This document shows positions 44,659 through 55,123 of a DNA stretch of 64,000 nt, piece by piece. Location of the stretch: contig OX381707.1 in assembly GCA_947462335.1 (NCBI GenBank), positions 84,530,610 to 84,594,609 of the forward strand, written 5' to 3'. Source of the stretch: Harmothoe impar (Eukaryota > Annelida > Polychaeta > Phyllodocida > Polynoidae). Both the position numbers and the translations under genes were made by a program. The notes beneath the pieces are model-generated. The model did no database searches. It had not been told where the DNA came from and saw nothing but the letters and a program-made list of their open reading frames with translations. Each line of letters begins with the position of its first letter. Position 1 is the stretch's first letter.

Positions 44659-45007
44659 CGTGGAGTTGGCTCCACGGGAGATCAATTCGGATACCTCAGG
44701 ATCAGTTGAGCAAGAAGCTCGTTATGCTCAGGTGGTCAGAGAATCCGATGAACTCAGGGCAGCCAATGAACAGTTACGGCTAACTCTGGAAGCTATGCAA
44801 ACTGCCCCCAGAACGCCGATGACTCGAGCCCAGTCCCGTAAGAACAAAAAGGACGGTCCGTATCCAACGCTTCGGATCTGGAGGAGGTCCCCTTCGAACT
44901 TCCAAAGAGCCAGAAACGGAAGGCGAAGAAGAGTGAGGCACGACAGCCATGTGTACCTCATCCTTTGCCTCCCCAAACTACTGCGATTAATATGTCCCCA
45001 ACAGTGA
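44640..45007 (+). CDS. Extra ORF, segments b (coiled) with frame change to c
   Basis: In frame 2, from about 44640, the sequence reads EGDTASVELAPREINSD and then a short coiled-coil-like stretch (EARYAQVVRESDELRAANEQ, LRLTLEAMQTAPRTP). Near an A-run at about 44843-44851 (AGAACAAAAAGGAC) the protein-like sequence moves to frame 1, where a lysine-rich stretch PKSQKRKAKKSEARQP leads to PHPLPPQTTAINM. A change at a homopolymer may be a real indel or a consensus error. Confidence 0.4.
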
Positions 45008-45375
45008 GGTTGGTGGACGTAGTATCCGGTACGGCCTCTACCCCTTCGACGCCTCCTAGGGCACCCACCCGGACGCATTCGACCCCTCCAGCAACTCCGA
45101 CCAAGACTCCAGTGCAGGTCGAGGTGCCTGCATCTCCGTCTACGTCCTCCGAGTCAGGGCAATCGAACACGCCACCAGTGGTTTCGTCGCCCCCTCCAGC
45201 TGCAGGGGCAGGTGCCTCGGCAGACGTTCCAGGTTCTCGGGTAGAGGACATGATTTGGCGTAATGCCAGCGGGGGCTTCAAGAAATTTAGGCCCGAGTGC
45301 ATGGAACACTGCAAGCGATCGAGGGAGAACAGTTCCCCGAGACCTACTACAACCATGAGGGCCGCCCCAAAATAG
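44965..45375 (+). CDS. Extra ORF, segment c (Pro/Thr-rich linker)
   Basis: Low-complexity segment: STPPRAPTRTHSTPPATPTK, then PASPSTSSESGQSNTPP, then a short ordered end (DMIWRNASGGFKKFRPECME). TAG follows at 45373-45375 beside a CCCCAAAA run, and the finger-bearing segment starts in frame 2 eight bases later. It is probably the linker of one longer protein; it has no recognisable domain. Confidence 0.4.
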   Translation: MPPQTTAINMSPTVRLVDVVSGTASTPSTPPRAPTRTHSTPPATPTKTPVQVEVPASPSTSSESGQSNTPPVVSSPPPAAGAGASADVPGSRVEDMIWRNASGGFKKFRPECMEHCKRSRENSSPRPTTTMRAAPK

Positions 45376-45382
45376 ATGGGCG

Positions 45383-47062
45383 ATGGCCCGGTACAAGGAA
45401 GGGGTAAGGGAGGATTGCCCATTCGATTCCTGTTGCAGCTACTACGTACACGAGAACCGCCCCATGCCTACTCGTCTTCGATTCATGCGACATCTCGTGG
45501 AGAAGCACATGCACCACCGTGCGATGTATGTCTGCGCTGATATTGGCAAGTCAAACAAAAGGTGTTCGGGAATGTGGACCCCTCGAAGAGGCCGAATGAT
45601 CGAGCACCTGATACAATGTCATGGCCAAGCCATGATGTTGGCCAGAAAGAACGTTGGAGATCTCCATGCATCACTGGTGGCAGGCCTGGATAAAGTAAAG
45701 TTCGAAACCATCACGATTGAGACCTTCCAATTCGGAAAGGTCCAATTAACCCGGAATCCGAAACAGTCAGCTGTCTTCCAGCGTACTGATCGACGTGGTC
45801 GGCTGGACCTGAACGACACCTTGTACAAGGAGTTGTACAACTGGAGAGCGGCCAACCCCCTTCCAGGGAAACGAAGTGAGAACAGGAGTCCAGCCACTTC
45901 CGAACCTGACTGTAAAAAGGTCAAATCGGAGGTTCCGGCTCTGAGAGCTCCAACTGCAGCACGAGGGCGCGCGACAACGATTGAGCACCGGTCCCCACTA
46001 AAGGACTTGCGTCCTAACTATGGTCCGGACTTCTCAGCCCCCAAGGGTCGTTCCCAGCTGCAAACCCTTCGTCCTCTGACCCCTGGTAACCTGGCTAGTA
46101 GGGCTGAGTACCCTTCAATGGACTTCCCTGGTCCGGAGGTACAGACTGAGAAGGATCCGTACAAAAATCTCCCTACGGGCATCTCTGTAATGGATGCCAT
46201 CCGCCAACCGGACTCACGGGACGTGGAGATGGCGGATTCGGATCACTTTGTGCTGCCTGGGAAAAAGGACTTGGTGGTGACGACCACCAACCTCACTCCT
46301 CGGGCAGAAGATAAGGTGAAACCAAAGGCTGACAGTTCTACAAAGTCAGTGGGGCGTAAAACCCCTACTACTAGTGCGGATTCAACATCCATGAAAACTG
46401 AGCCTGTGGTGGACCCGGTTCCAGTGACCACTTCGAACCCAGTTACCACCACACCAACGACAACTGCTGGAGGAGGGAAGGCAGCAACTGTTGCAGCCAC
46501 CCTGCTCACCACCACTACCACCACTGCCACTGTGCCCTATAAGCCCAGCGTTCGTGAGGAACCGGCAGTGGATCCAAACCAGTGGTATGACCTGATGATC
46601 AGTGGTGAAAACATTCGGCCGAGGATACAGATTCCGAAGGACTACTTCGAGCCTCCGAAGGCTCCGGATGCAGTACTGCATAAGGAGCTATACGAACGAT
46701 GGTTGCAGGAACACCTGGCTGGCATGCAACGATATGCAGCCGGTGTGGCGAGAGCATCAGCCGACTATGCCATCACCATGCAGGGCAAGGAGGTCGAGAG
46801 GCTGAGGAAGATCTTCGAACAACAACGGATTGACGAACAATCGGAGCCAGATAAGGTGATCGAACTCACCAAGCAGCTGGCACAATCGAAGAAAGAACTC
46901 TCAACAGCTCGTTGTCTGCAGAAAGCTGCAGAAGACACTCTGGACGATCAGGCCAAAACTATGAAGGCGCTGAACGTTAAGTTCATTCGGGTATTCGGGA
47001 TAGGACTCACCCAATGGAGTGGGTCACTCGAAGAACTCCAGAGCTTAGTGAAGGACTTATAA
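45383..47062 (+). CDS. Extra ORF, segment d: tandem C2H2-like fingers and coiled coil
   Basis: 559 codons from ATG at 45383. The N-terminus has two finger-like units. The first has CPFDSC, then RHLVEKH (His-x4-His). The second has YVCADIGKSNKRC, then EHLIQCH (His-x4-His). The region resembles paired C2H2 fingers with long Cys-Cys loops. A basic and disordered middle follows, with a Thr-rich run near residues 330-385 (TTTPTTTAGG, TTTTTTATVP). It ends in a helical tail with a likely coiled coil (EVERLRKIFEQQRIDEQ, LTKQLAQSKKELSTARC). There is no signal peptide, transmembrane segment or furin-type site, so it is not an envelope. A nucleic-acid-binding or regulatory role is inferred only from the fingers. 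Confidence 0.6.
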   Translation: MARYKEGVREDCPFDSCCSYYVHENRPMPTRLRFMRHLVEKHMHHRAMYVCADIGKSNKRCSGMWTPRRGRMIEHLIQCHGQAMMLARKNVGDLHASLVAGLDKVKFETITIETFQFGKVQLTRNPKQSAVFQRTDRRGRLDLNDTLYKELYNWRAANPLPGKRSENRSPATSEPDCKKVKSEVPALRAPTAARGRATTIEHRSPLKDLRPNYGPDFSAPKGRSQLQTLRPLTPGNLASRAEYPSMDFPGPEVQTEKDPYKNLPTGISVMDAIRQPDSRDVEMADSDHFVLPGKKDLVVTTTNLTPRAEDKVKPKADSSTKSVGRKTPTTSADSTSMKTEPVVDPVPVTTSNPVTTTPTTTAGGGKAATVAATLLTTTTTTATVPYKPSVREEPAVDPNQWYDLMISGENIRPRIQIPKDYFEPPKAPDAVLHKELYERWLQEHLAGMQRYAAGVARASADYAITMQGKEVERLRKIFEQQRIDEQSEPDKVIELTKQLAQSKKELSTARCLQKAAEDTLDDQAKTMKALNVKFIRVFGIGLTQWSGSLEELQSLVKDL

Positions 47063-48039
47063 GCTAACTTGAGTGTTCGGCTGTTCGATTGTGTGATTGA
47101 GGACTTGTGCATATGATGCTTCGATGATACTGTAATAATTGTGTTGTTATTATAAAAAAACATCCATGATTCAGGTCATGATTCGAAGGTAAACATAAGC
47201 CAGGTGTAAAATGCATAATTGTCAAGAAATGTCTTCGTTGTCTAAAAAAAAGAAAAAAAAAGAAGGGTGTTCATACTTTAAGTAGAATAACTTATACTAC
47301 ATACTATGATTCGAACCAAAACTGTACATAGTGTTCAATACCTACTTTTATCTCCAAAAAATTTTCTTTTTGGACATACAACTGGTGTTCGGATTTAGAG
47401 AGTATATCTATTTTTAAGATATAAAGTCACATATCGGTTGCCTCATATGGAGGCTAATATTACTACATTCCTTGGTTATAAGTGTTAATGTCACAACTAT
47501 GTTGGTTCCAAGTATTTTATATAATTCCAATAGTTCACGTAATTACCTCTCCAGGGACGGTTCGCCCACATAAATATTTTCGAGCCATTACTTCTGTGTC
47601 ATTCCGTCCTAAAAAAGTCACATATTGTGCAAACTCAACTTACCTTAAAATGATTAATGTAGTAATCAATATTGTATCTCAACGAAAACCATACAGAACT
47701 GTGATCACTATAGTTAGAAGTAGTATAGAACATATATTCGTATATATTCATATCTTTATTAAAGATGGATACTCACGTATCTATCTTGTCGTTATAGTGT
47801 TGGATCTGTAAGATCCCTGTTTTGTACATAGAGATGTAAGTGTTGTTTGGTGTAACAGGTAAAATCAGAAAAAAATAATCTATAATTGTACTTTCTACAT
47901 GTATGTGTAAAAACGTATATCGTACCTTCAAATGTACCCCGGTATTGTCATCATGTACACTGATATTATTCTCCCATATTCGAGTATATTATATTATATC
48001 AGATGTATTTCGACCCTTGTTATAATCTGGTGGGGGTGA
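47063..48039 (+). other. Long AT-rich 3' untranslated region of the Gypsy-type element
   Basis: About 980 bp without coding potential, ending in the polypurine tract GGTGGGGGTGA directly before the 3' LTR. TTCGAA sites continue here. Confidence 0.6.
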
Positions 48040-48560
48040 TGTAGGGGCACGAATAATACGTGTACATATAAGGTCCGTGGAGTCAGAGCGGTAAGTGCCT
48101 CCAACGGACACTAGGTGGCAACACCTAAGCCATGTCCTTTCGGTTATCCGGTAGCGGAGCCAGGCAGGGCACTCCAGACGGCGCTACGGAGGAGTGCCAC
48201 GTCGACACTGCTTGGTCCGCGCTCAGGGTATATAAGAGGCCGAGGTTGGCTACCTCACCAGTTAGTCCTAGGACGAGCTCTGACCCGCACCTTTCGTACC
48301 TTCGCTTTGACAGGGGCACCTACACCCCTCCCACGTTATGGACTCTGCACCAGCCCTGCTGGCACAGGGCTTAACTGTCCGGTATCGCTAATGCTTCGAA
48401 CTATCGATAGAATCCTGTGTGTCTTCGAATGGTTGAAAGACCAAGTGAACCGAGTGGAAAACCTTCGTGTACTTTTGAGGCTGTGATCGAATAAAAACCT
48501 GTTGCATTCAAACCGAATTTGGAACCTGTGTTCGTGTTGTACGCATATGAAACCCCTACA
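48040..48560 (+). repeat. 3' LTR of the Gypsy-type element
   Basis: 521 bp; TATATAAG at 48229-48236 and AATAAA at 48490-48495. Two substitutions relative to the 5' LTR imply a recent insertion. Confidence 0.95.
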
Positions 48561-48562
48561 CC

Positions 48563-48643
48563 AGTATTGTATGATGGGTTCACGTCTGCCCCGTACCAAG
48601 GTTTGGTGTGGGGCATGCATGAACCTATCCTACAATACAAGCT
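48563..48643. repeat. Palindromic repeat directly after the 3' LTR
   Basis: AGTATTGTATGATGGGTTCA and the complement of TGAACCTATCCTACAATAC form imperfect arms around CGTACCAAGGTTTGGTGTGG. It probably belongs to a short foldback family into which the LTR element or a rearrangement joined. Confidence 0.55.
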
Positions 48644-50625
48644 TTATTACACGACCAGAAGACAGTTTTCCAGCCCTCCTACCTTTTAATTGTTGTTTAC
48701 ACTGCAAATTTAGTTGTTTATATTGTTAATTTGCAACGTTCACATCGTCGTCTGCTTTGTTTACATCGCCTCCAATGCCAGATCACGTGACCAACATGCT
48801 GGTTTCTGATTGGTCTAGATCCCCAAAAAGCGTACCACACATAGGGGTGGTACGGGAAAACGCACCATACCCCCGGGTGGTATGATTTTCCTTCTTTGTT
48901 CTTATACAGGATCGTACTTACAACATTTGGTCTTGTAATAAAATCTGGTGGTAAACAGAGGAACCCCCACATCCCATCCAGCTCTAGTAGCATGATGATG
49001 AATAAGTCAAAGGGCGCCTCTTTATCAGGCACGTAACGGGTCAGTAGCCAATGGGAGACAAGTTATCATAACCTGCTGACCATGTATACCTGTGTTGATG
49101 GGAAATTGTGGCACCATTGGGGTATGTGTTGAAATATGTGGGTTTCCCAGAGGGATGGGTTGGGTGTAGAGGGTGGGGATTGGGTTATATCGGATGGAGC
49201 AGTATCCTCTGCTGTGAGTTAATGGAGTAATTACTTTATCAGCTACAGTGCACATAAGGGATAACAGGGACAGAACTGAACATGGGTGTTATGAATATAG
49301 TCACGTAAAATACTGGAGGCTTTCCCAGATGTGACTATGTGACTATGCAAATTTTGTCACAAGATGAACCAACAACAAGCAAGGGAAATGAATTATATAA
49401 AAACCTTTAATGAATTTAACTGGGTTTAAGGTTCAGAATGGTCCATCATAAAAATCTAATTGAAAATATCATGAATATGGTTTACGTTACCAATGTTATT
49501 AGATACACTATTTTGCAAAATGTGGATACATACTTTAAATGATTCACATCATTTCCACACCAATTGCAAATGGGTCACGAAGCCTGTGAAAATTAAACCT
49601 GATGAGAAAGAGCATAACATGATAAGTACTTTAAGGGTTTTTAGAAAGCACTCCTATGCTACATTAAAATTGAGTGTTGAGTAAGAGAGAAAAACTGTTC
49701 GTATGAAATTGACAATGAGGCACTTTCAGTTACCAACATTCACACATAGAAATATGAAAAGTGTGTTTGGCAGTTTTACTGGTACTGTCGGGGCTCACCG
49801 GGTCACAGCAAATCTACTAGAGTAACCCCCTGGTGGTAAACCTGTGAGCCCCACGTCCCATCCAGCTGTAGTCACGTGTTGAGGAAGGAGCCAATGGGTG
49901 TGTCTAAATCAGACACGTGCCGGGTCAGTAGTAGACGGGTGTTTGGGGGCCAATAGGACACAAAGTCTGTTTAGTCCCATGTGTCACTAGTTTGGTGAAG
50001 TAAAATTGTAGTAAATTGTTGTTTGAGTGGAAGTTTTAGATTTCCCAAAGGTATTGGAGGTGTTGGGAGGGCAGGGGCATGGATATGGAGTTCAATGTGA
50101 ACAGAGAATGTAGTACACTGTCAAATGGTCCACCCCTACTAAATAACCCCGGTAGTATGGAGTGTTATTTACAATAGAACCTGGCTTAGGCAAGCATTAT
50201 GGGACAGAGATAGTTATCAACACATGAAGTGAAAGATATGGGAGATATGGGTGTAGACAGGTTTTTGTCTGTACAAAAGGGGGGAGAGATTTAAATGGGT
50301 AAATGGGAGAGACCCTTCAAAGTCAAAGACCAAAGCTTTAGAATTCCTTTGTGGACAGTATTATTTATTATGTTATATATTGATAGAGACTGGCAGAGGC
50401 AAGGGTGTTATGACACAGACTCTAGACCAAAAGATTTGGGAGACACGTGCACAAACAAAAACAGTAGAAATGTGCAATTCTCAAAATTTAAGTAGGCCCA
50501 CAGGTTTGATGTTTATACACTTAAGACTCCAAGCAACATGTTTGACATCAGCTTAATTCTAACGATTAAAATGTAATGCCTAAATAGCGAAACATCTTTA
50601 AAAATTGTCCTAAATTTGTATCTAA
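48644..50625. other. Non-coding with copies of a dispersed repeat
   Basis: Segments near 48945-49065 and 49770-49985 share TGGTGGTAAAC, CCCATCCAGCT, AGGCACGTAACGGGTCAGTAG / AGACACGTGCCGGGTCAG and CAATGGGAGACAAG-type sequence. They also match pieces at about 36040-36226, left of the Gypsy-type element. No gene was recognised. Confidence 0.5.
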
Positions 50626-50825
50626 AGAGCCTGCCACTCTTGAGACACTGCCCACCTGACATGTCAGTATAAACAACGCTATACAACCCCCTGCTGGCAC
50701 AGCAGGTACCCCACAGGGTGACATAATTCCTCTTATACTTACCATTAAAGGTTCTGGAGGGGGAGATAACATGTAGAACCACCTGCCAGGAGTATCTCAC
50801 AAATCAGGCAGGGAAATGGTCAGTT
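50626..50825. repeat. Dispersed repeat R, intact copy
   Basis: It includes CCACCTGACATGTCAGTATAA, a GGAGGGGGAGATAACATGTAG segment and TATCTCACAAATCAGGCAGGG. The same family is split by the Harbinger insertion: its left part is at about 51037-51135 and its right part from 62072. This copy therefore serves as the comparison for the empty site. Confidence 0.7.
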
Positions 50826-51135
50826 AAGTATGTGGTGTTCTCACAAGGGGGTGAGAAGTGGTACTACTGGACAGTGTGCAGAGTCCTAAAGATTCTTAAC
50901 ACATATTTTTCATGGGTTTTACTTGAATCTGAGAAATTCTTCAAGATTAACCATTAGCAATCTGCAAAAAAGCAAAATGCCTCTTTCAGTATATGTGTTT
51001 GCCTGAGCCTAGGAAGAAGCACAAACTGTGTTTGTACTGACAGTCACCCTTTCCGAGCCACCTGATGGGTCAACATAAACAATGTTCCACAATGTAAGAT
51101 AACCTGCCCAATCCTCATCATAAATAGTCCAGCAG

Positions 51136-51158
51136 GAGGGCCTTACATATAGAACGAT
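51136..51158 (+). repeat. Left terminal inverted repeat of the Harbinger element
   Basis: 23 bp, exact reverse complement of the right end; preceded by the CAG target duplication. Confidence 0.88.
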
Positions 51159-51686
51159 AAAGACAAATCCAGTCAACAGCGACACAAACCTTTACAATTG
51201 CAAATAAAGATAATTTTGTACGACAATTTCGTTCTTTTGCCATCCTAACGATAATGTCGCACACCAACGATGTAAAACAAAGACAAAAACCTTTACAATT
51301 AGGGTATTCTGCGAATATATCGTACTTTTCTGTCGCTCTTTTTTGTCGTTGTAGGGCCTATTTTCGACTGCGCTAAATGGGTCCGACCATCACAAATTTC
51401 GTCAGCGACAAAAGCATTTTACGTTCACACCACTGTGCACTTGGCCTTCTTCTCTCCTTCCCCTCCTTCCCCAACCTTTTTTCTTGTTTCCCTTTGTTCG
51501 TCCTTCCTCCTATCTCATTTTCGGACCCATTTTTTTTCACTTTTTCATCCGTCACCTCCATTTTCCTATTATTTTTCTCGTTATGTCAACAACGACGATT
51601 ATTGTCTATAGCGACGATTATCCTCAGCGACTATCTATCTACTTCCGGCCGACCTTTGCCCTACTTTGAGTGCGAGCACATGGAAA

Positions 51687-53670
51687 ATGGCGGCGCAGGT
51701 GCAGGCGCGGGATCGGCTCGGCCGATTGCGCAAGGAATACCTGCCCCGCCATGATCCTGTGGCTAAGTGGAGGGAGGAGAAATTCATTTCTAAGTACAGG
51801 CTGACTCGTGACAGGGTCCGAATTTTAGGCAGGGAGTTTGCACAGTCAGGATATAGCAGAAACCAAGGGACCAAGGTCGGTGGCGGACTGTCCCATGTAC
51901 AACAGGTGAGATTTTTTCCCTATCACATAGACTACAGTAGTGTTATTTAGAGCCTCATCCCCTTCCCCCTATCCCTTCATCTTTCCTGTCCTTGCTTAGC
52001 TTTCCATTACTTAAATATATTTATATACAGCTTACCTACTATGCTTTGCATTTGACAAATTCATGTACAGTTCACTTTTTGCAATTTATGGCAATTTATC
52101 TATATTATCGACATTATTTTTTCCTTTTGCAGATGTCCCTTGCCATACGATACTTTGCCACGGGGGCAGGCTTCCACACGATTGCGGAAACACAGCAGGT
52201 TACCATCGCAACAGTCAGTCGGTGTGTGGAGGACGTCTCCAACTTTTTCTACGAGAACTCAAACCGTTGGATTCGTTGGCCGCATACTGCCGAAGCCAAG
52301 TTCAATGTGGCGAAGGACTTCCACGCCAAACACAAGAAGAAACCTCTCCTTCTCGGCTGCATAGATGGGACACACATACAACTTGTCTCCCCCCGTAGAG
52401 ACAGGGAACATGTGTTCATGAATCGAAAGGGGTTCTACTCGTTGAACGTTATGGTGATTATTTGGTCATTTATATTTTCCTAATTTAGGGCGTAGCATCC
52501 ACAAAAAATACCTAACATTTAACCGTCATTTTTCCCTTTTTTTCAATAATGTGCTCCTCCCACTGCAGGTCGTTTGTGATGCCCAGAACCTAATCACTCA
52601 CATTGACCCCGGTTGGGCAGGGTCCGCAGCAGACAGTTACATCTTCGACACCAGTCTGCTTAAGGAGGATGCTGAATCCGGGACATGGGGCGATTACTTC
52701 CTGCTCGGAGACAGCGGGTAAGGTGCTTTTTGGTAGTACTTCCATTTCATGCACCTTTTAACATCTTTTTTGGTAGTACTTCCTTTTTGTGCAATTTTTG
52801 TAACAATTTTTGGATGGTACTTCCTTTTTGTGCAATTTTTTAATAATTTTTGGTAGTACTTCCTTTTTTGGTAATTTTAGTAAAAAATTTAGGAATGAAA
52901 GTACTACCAAAAATTGTTACAAAAAATTGCACCAAATGGAAGTACTACCAAAAAATGTTACTAAAATTGCAAAAAAAGGAAGTACTACCAAAAATTATTT
53001 AAAATTAGCACAAATATAAATATATATTAAAAATTGCACAAAAAGTACTTCCATTTGGTGCAATTTTTTGTAACGATTTTTGGTAGTACTTCCATTCTCC
53101 TCAAACAAATTTGTCCCTTTTTTCATTTTTATACCCTTTTTCTCGGCATTTAATTACGTATACAAACAATTTTGTTTCAGGTATGCCCTGAAGGATTACC
53201 TTCTCACGCCGTACCTTAATCCAGCCACTAAGACTGAGAAGCTCTTCAACATCTGGCACAAGTCGACACGTTCCATCATCGAGCGCAGCATTGGGGTTTG
53301 GAAGCAACGCTGGCGGTACGTACCTTTACCCTACTATGTGCTTTATTTTCTCATGCTACATCTTGTTTCCTATTTCTACAGACTTTTTTTATGTTACAGG
53401 TGCCTGGATGCGAGTGGGGGCTTCCTACACCACACACCAGAGAAGGCAAGCAAGATTGTCACGGCATGTGCCTGCCTGCATAACATCGCAGTACGGGACC
53501 GCGCACCGATCCTGGATCACCTGGATGATGGCGACGACCGGTACATCTACAGACGGCCAGCCCCCCGCCAGCCCCGGGACTTCAACCGACGCAGGCCTGT
53601 TGTGACTCGGCGCGACCGGTACGCGCGCACCTGGTTCGGGCCAACCTTGGATCAACAGAATGACGAGTAG
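51687..53670 (+). CDS. PIF/Harbinger transposase (HARBI1-like), 5 exons
   Basis: DDE nuclease that would cut and paste the element. Exons are 51687-51905, 52133-52453, 52569-52717, 53181-53315 and 53400-53670, with intron phases 0, 0, 2, 2. All introns are GT..AG, giving 364 residues, close to HARBI1 at about 350. ATG at 51687 (MAAQVQARDR) is the first in frame. After an N-terminal helical region the core shows LLLGCIDGTHI (first Asp), NRKGFYSLNVM, VVCDAQ, GWAGSAADSYIF (second Asp), FLLGDSGYALKDYLLTPYL, IIERSIGVWKQRWRC (catalytic Glu) and TACACLHN. The C-terminal tail is Arg-rich. All catalytic residues are present and the frame is uninterrupted. It reads inward from the left end and converges on the Myb-like gene 250 bp downstream. 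Domesticated HARBI1 is excluded by the intact terminal repeats. Confidence 0.92.
52718..53180. repeat. Inverted array of a TTTTTGGTAGTACTTCC motif in transposase intron 3
   Basis: Four or more direct copies of GGTAGTACTTCC within ~35-40 bp AT-rich units are followed by three inverted copies (GGAAGTACTACC) and two further direct ones. The block would fold into a large hairpin. The same 12-mer reappears near 61215 and 61325, upstream of the SANT-like gene. Confidence 0.8.
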
Positions 53671-53923
53671 AGGACACGACAGGGGAATTAATGCACCTTA
53701 TCTAAACTATCGAAGTTTAAAACTGTAAAACCCGCTATTTGCTTTCCAAATGTCAATATGGATTTTATTTTCATTTTTTCGATTTTATTATTATCATTCG
53801 ATCACATGTCCAGTATACAAATATGTCATTCCTGCAGGAAACTTTTTGGCCTAAATTTATGGTAAATAAATTGTTATTACTTGTTTGTAGTAGTACTTTT
53901 CAGAAATGTAGGGTCTAAGTGAA

Positions 53924-55123
53924 TTAATTCCTGGGTGAGGCTCTTCCCTTTCCTCCGCGTTTCCTTGGCGACTTGCCCATTCTGAGGGGGCCTCCCGGCA
54001 GTTCATCGTATTCCGGCTTCCACTCGCGCTTGTAGTTCCAAACACTATACGCGGCCACCTGCCTTCCCTCGAGATGCTTGTGGGGTTTGTCCGGAATTAG
54101 GGATGAGCAATGTATGTCTGGCACACCTGTAACGTGACATGTAGTTAGATGTAGTATATCATGATACAAATAAATGCCATTTATTGATAATTGTGCAAAT
54201 ACACACCATTTAATGCTGTATAGCGATATGCCGAGTAAGTATGAATTTTGGTACTGTACTTACCGACGACACCCTCTACCCCAGCGTAGTCGAGGAACAT
54301 CTCTTCTACTTCGGTCAGGTCATTGTCCTCAGTAGAAAGACCGCCACCAGTCTGGCAACGCTGTATTCGGCCACGTGTCACCTAACAAAAAGATTTTATA
54401 AGTCCCATGTTTTTCCAAAAAATTATTTTGTTTGCGGCGGAATCATGTGAGTTATATTTAATTTAAATGTACACCTCTATGTGCATTTTGCATACCGAGT
54501 TTAAATTCCAAAAAATATATTATGTTCACCTTGGCCTTTATAGTTTGTATGTACTTTGTCGTCTTGGTTTTGATCTGGGTGACTTCCCACTCCGTCCCGC
54601 ACCGGGTATTGACATACTCTGTAATGGCATAAAAGTTGGCATTAAAAAAGTTATATAAAGACAACATACTTGCACATGCTTTCTGTTCTACTTTGTATAA
54701 TTTCCAGTACACGGATGAACCCATATCAAAGATAAGATGAATAACACCGTTCGCGCTTCATATACATTGCAATGTTGTTTGGAATATAGTATGATTACCT
54801 TTCACTTTCTGCCATGCCTGTCTACGGCGTTCCTTTCCTCCCGAGGCCCCCACAAATTTTCCCTTCAAATCGTCCTTGTGGTAGTTTAGGCCCAGCACCA
54901 AAGCCCCTAGGTCACCTTCCCGCCACTGTCCTATGTGTCTCTCGTCGTCCGTGTCCGAGTCCGAGTCCGGTTCCCCCTCCGGCATGTCCTGCAGTTCGAA
55001 AGGAAGGTGGTATTCTTCTCCCTCGGCAGGGGGTGCATACTGCTCTGGGTCCTCCTCCCACTCCACATCGCTGAGGTCTTTTGGGGAATTGTGTTGAACG
55101 GTACATATCGACTGCGCTTGCAT
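53924..55123 (-). CDS. Harbinger Myb/NAIF1-like DNA-binding protein, 4 exons
   Basis: Accessory DNA-binding protein; in other Harbingers a Myb/trihelix partner recruits the transposase to the nucleus and the termini. Minus-strand exons are 55123-54799, 54618-54530, 54381-54264 and 54126-53924, with phases 1, 0, 1 all consistent, giving 244 residues. An acidic N-terminal part (DVEWEEDPEQY, PDSDSDTDDER) precedes a SANT-like domain: GALVLGLNYHKDDLKGKF, RRRQAWQKVK, then across the junction EYVNTRCGTEWEVTQIKTK, the pattern of NAIF1-type domains. A TGGG motif (RCQTGGGLS) follows, and the C-terminal tail is basic (SPRKRGGKGR). A short alternative first exon may exist at 55461-55441 (MASTSGE, donor GTGAGG), joining in phase 0 to a weak acceptor just inside the first exon. 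The gene is convergent with the transposase. Confidence 0.8.

Larger units (their letters stand above)
36227..48560 (+). mobile_element. 12.3 kb Ty3/Gypsy-type LTR retrotransposon with extra 3' coding region
   Basis: Bounded by 521 bp LTRs (36227-36747, 48040-48560) that differ at only two bases. A TGGTGCCGTGACC primer-binding-like site starts one base after the 5' LTR, and a GGTGGGGGTGA polypurine tract precedes the 3' LTR. The order is gag, protease-RT-RNase H, integrase with a GPF module, and then 3.3 kb of additional coding sequence unlike an envelope gene. No target duplication is seen (GCCGA on the left, CCAGT on the right), although the LTRs are young. TTCGAA occurs at least 33 times in the element. 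Frame breaks in pol and the extra region suggest a defective copy, unless they are consensus errors. Confidence 0.92.
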
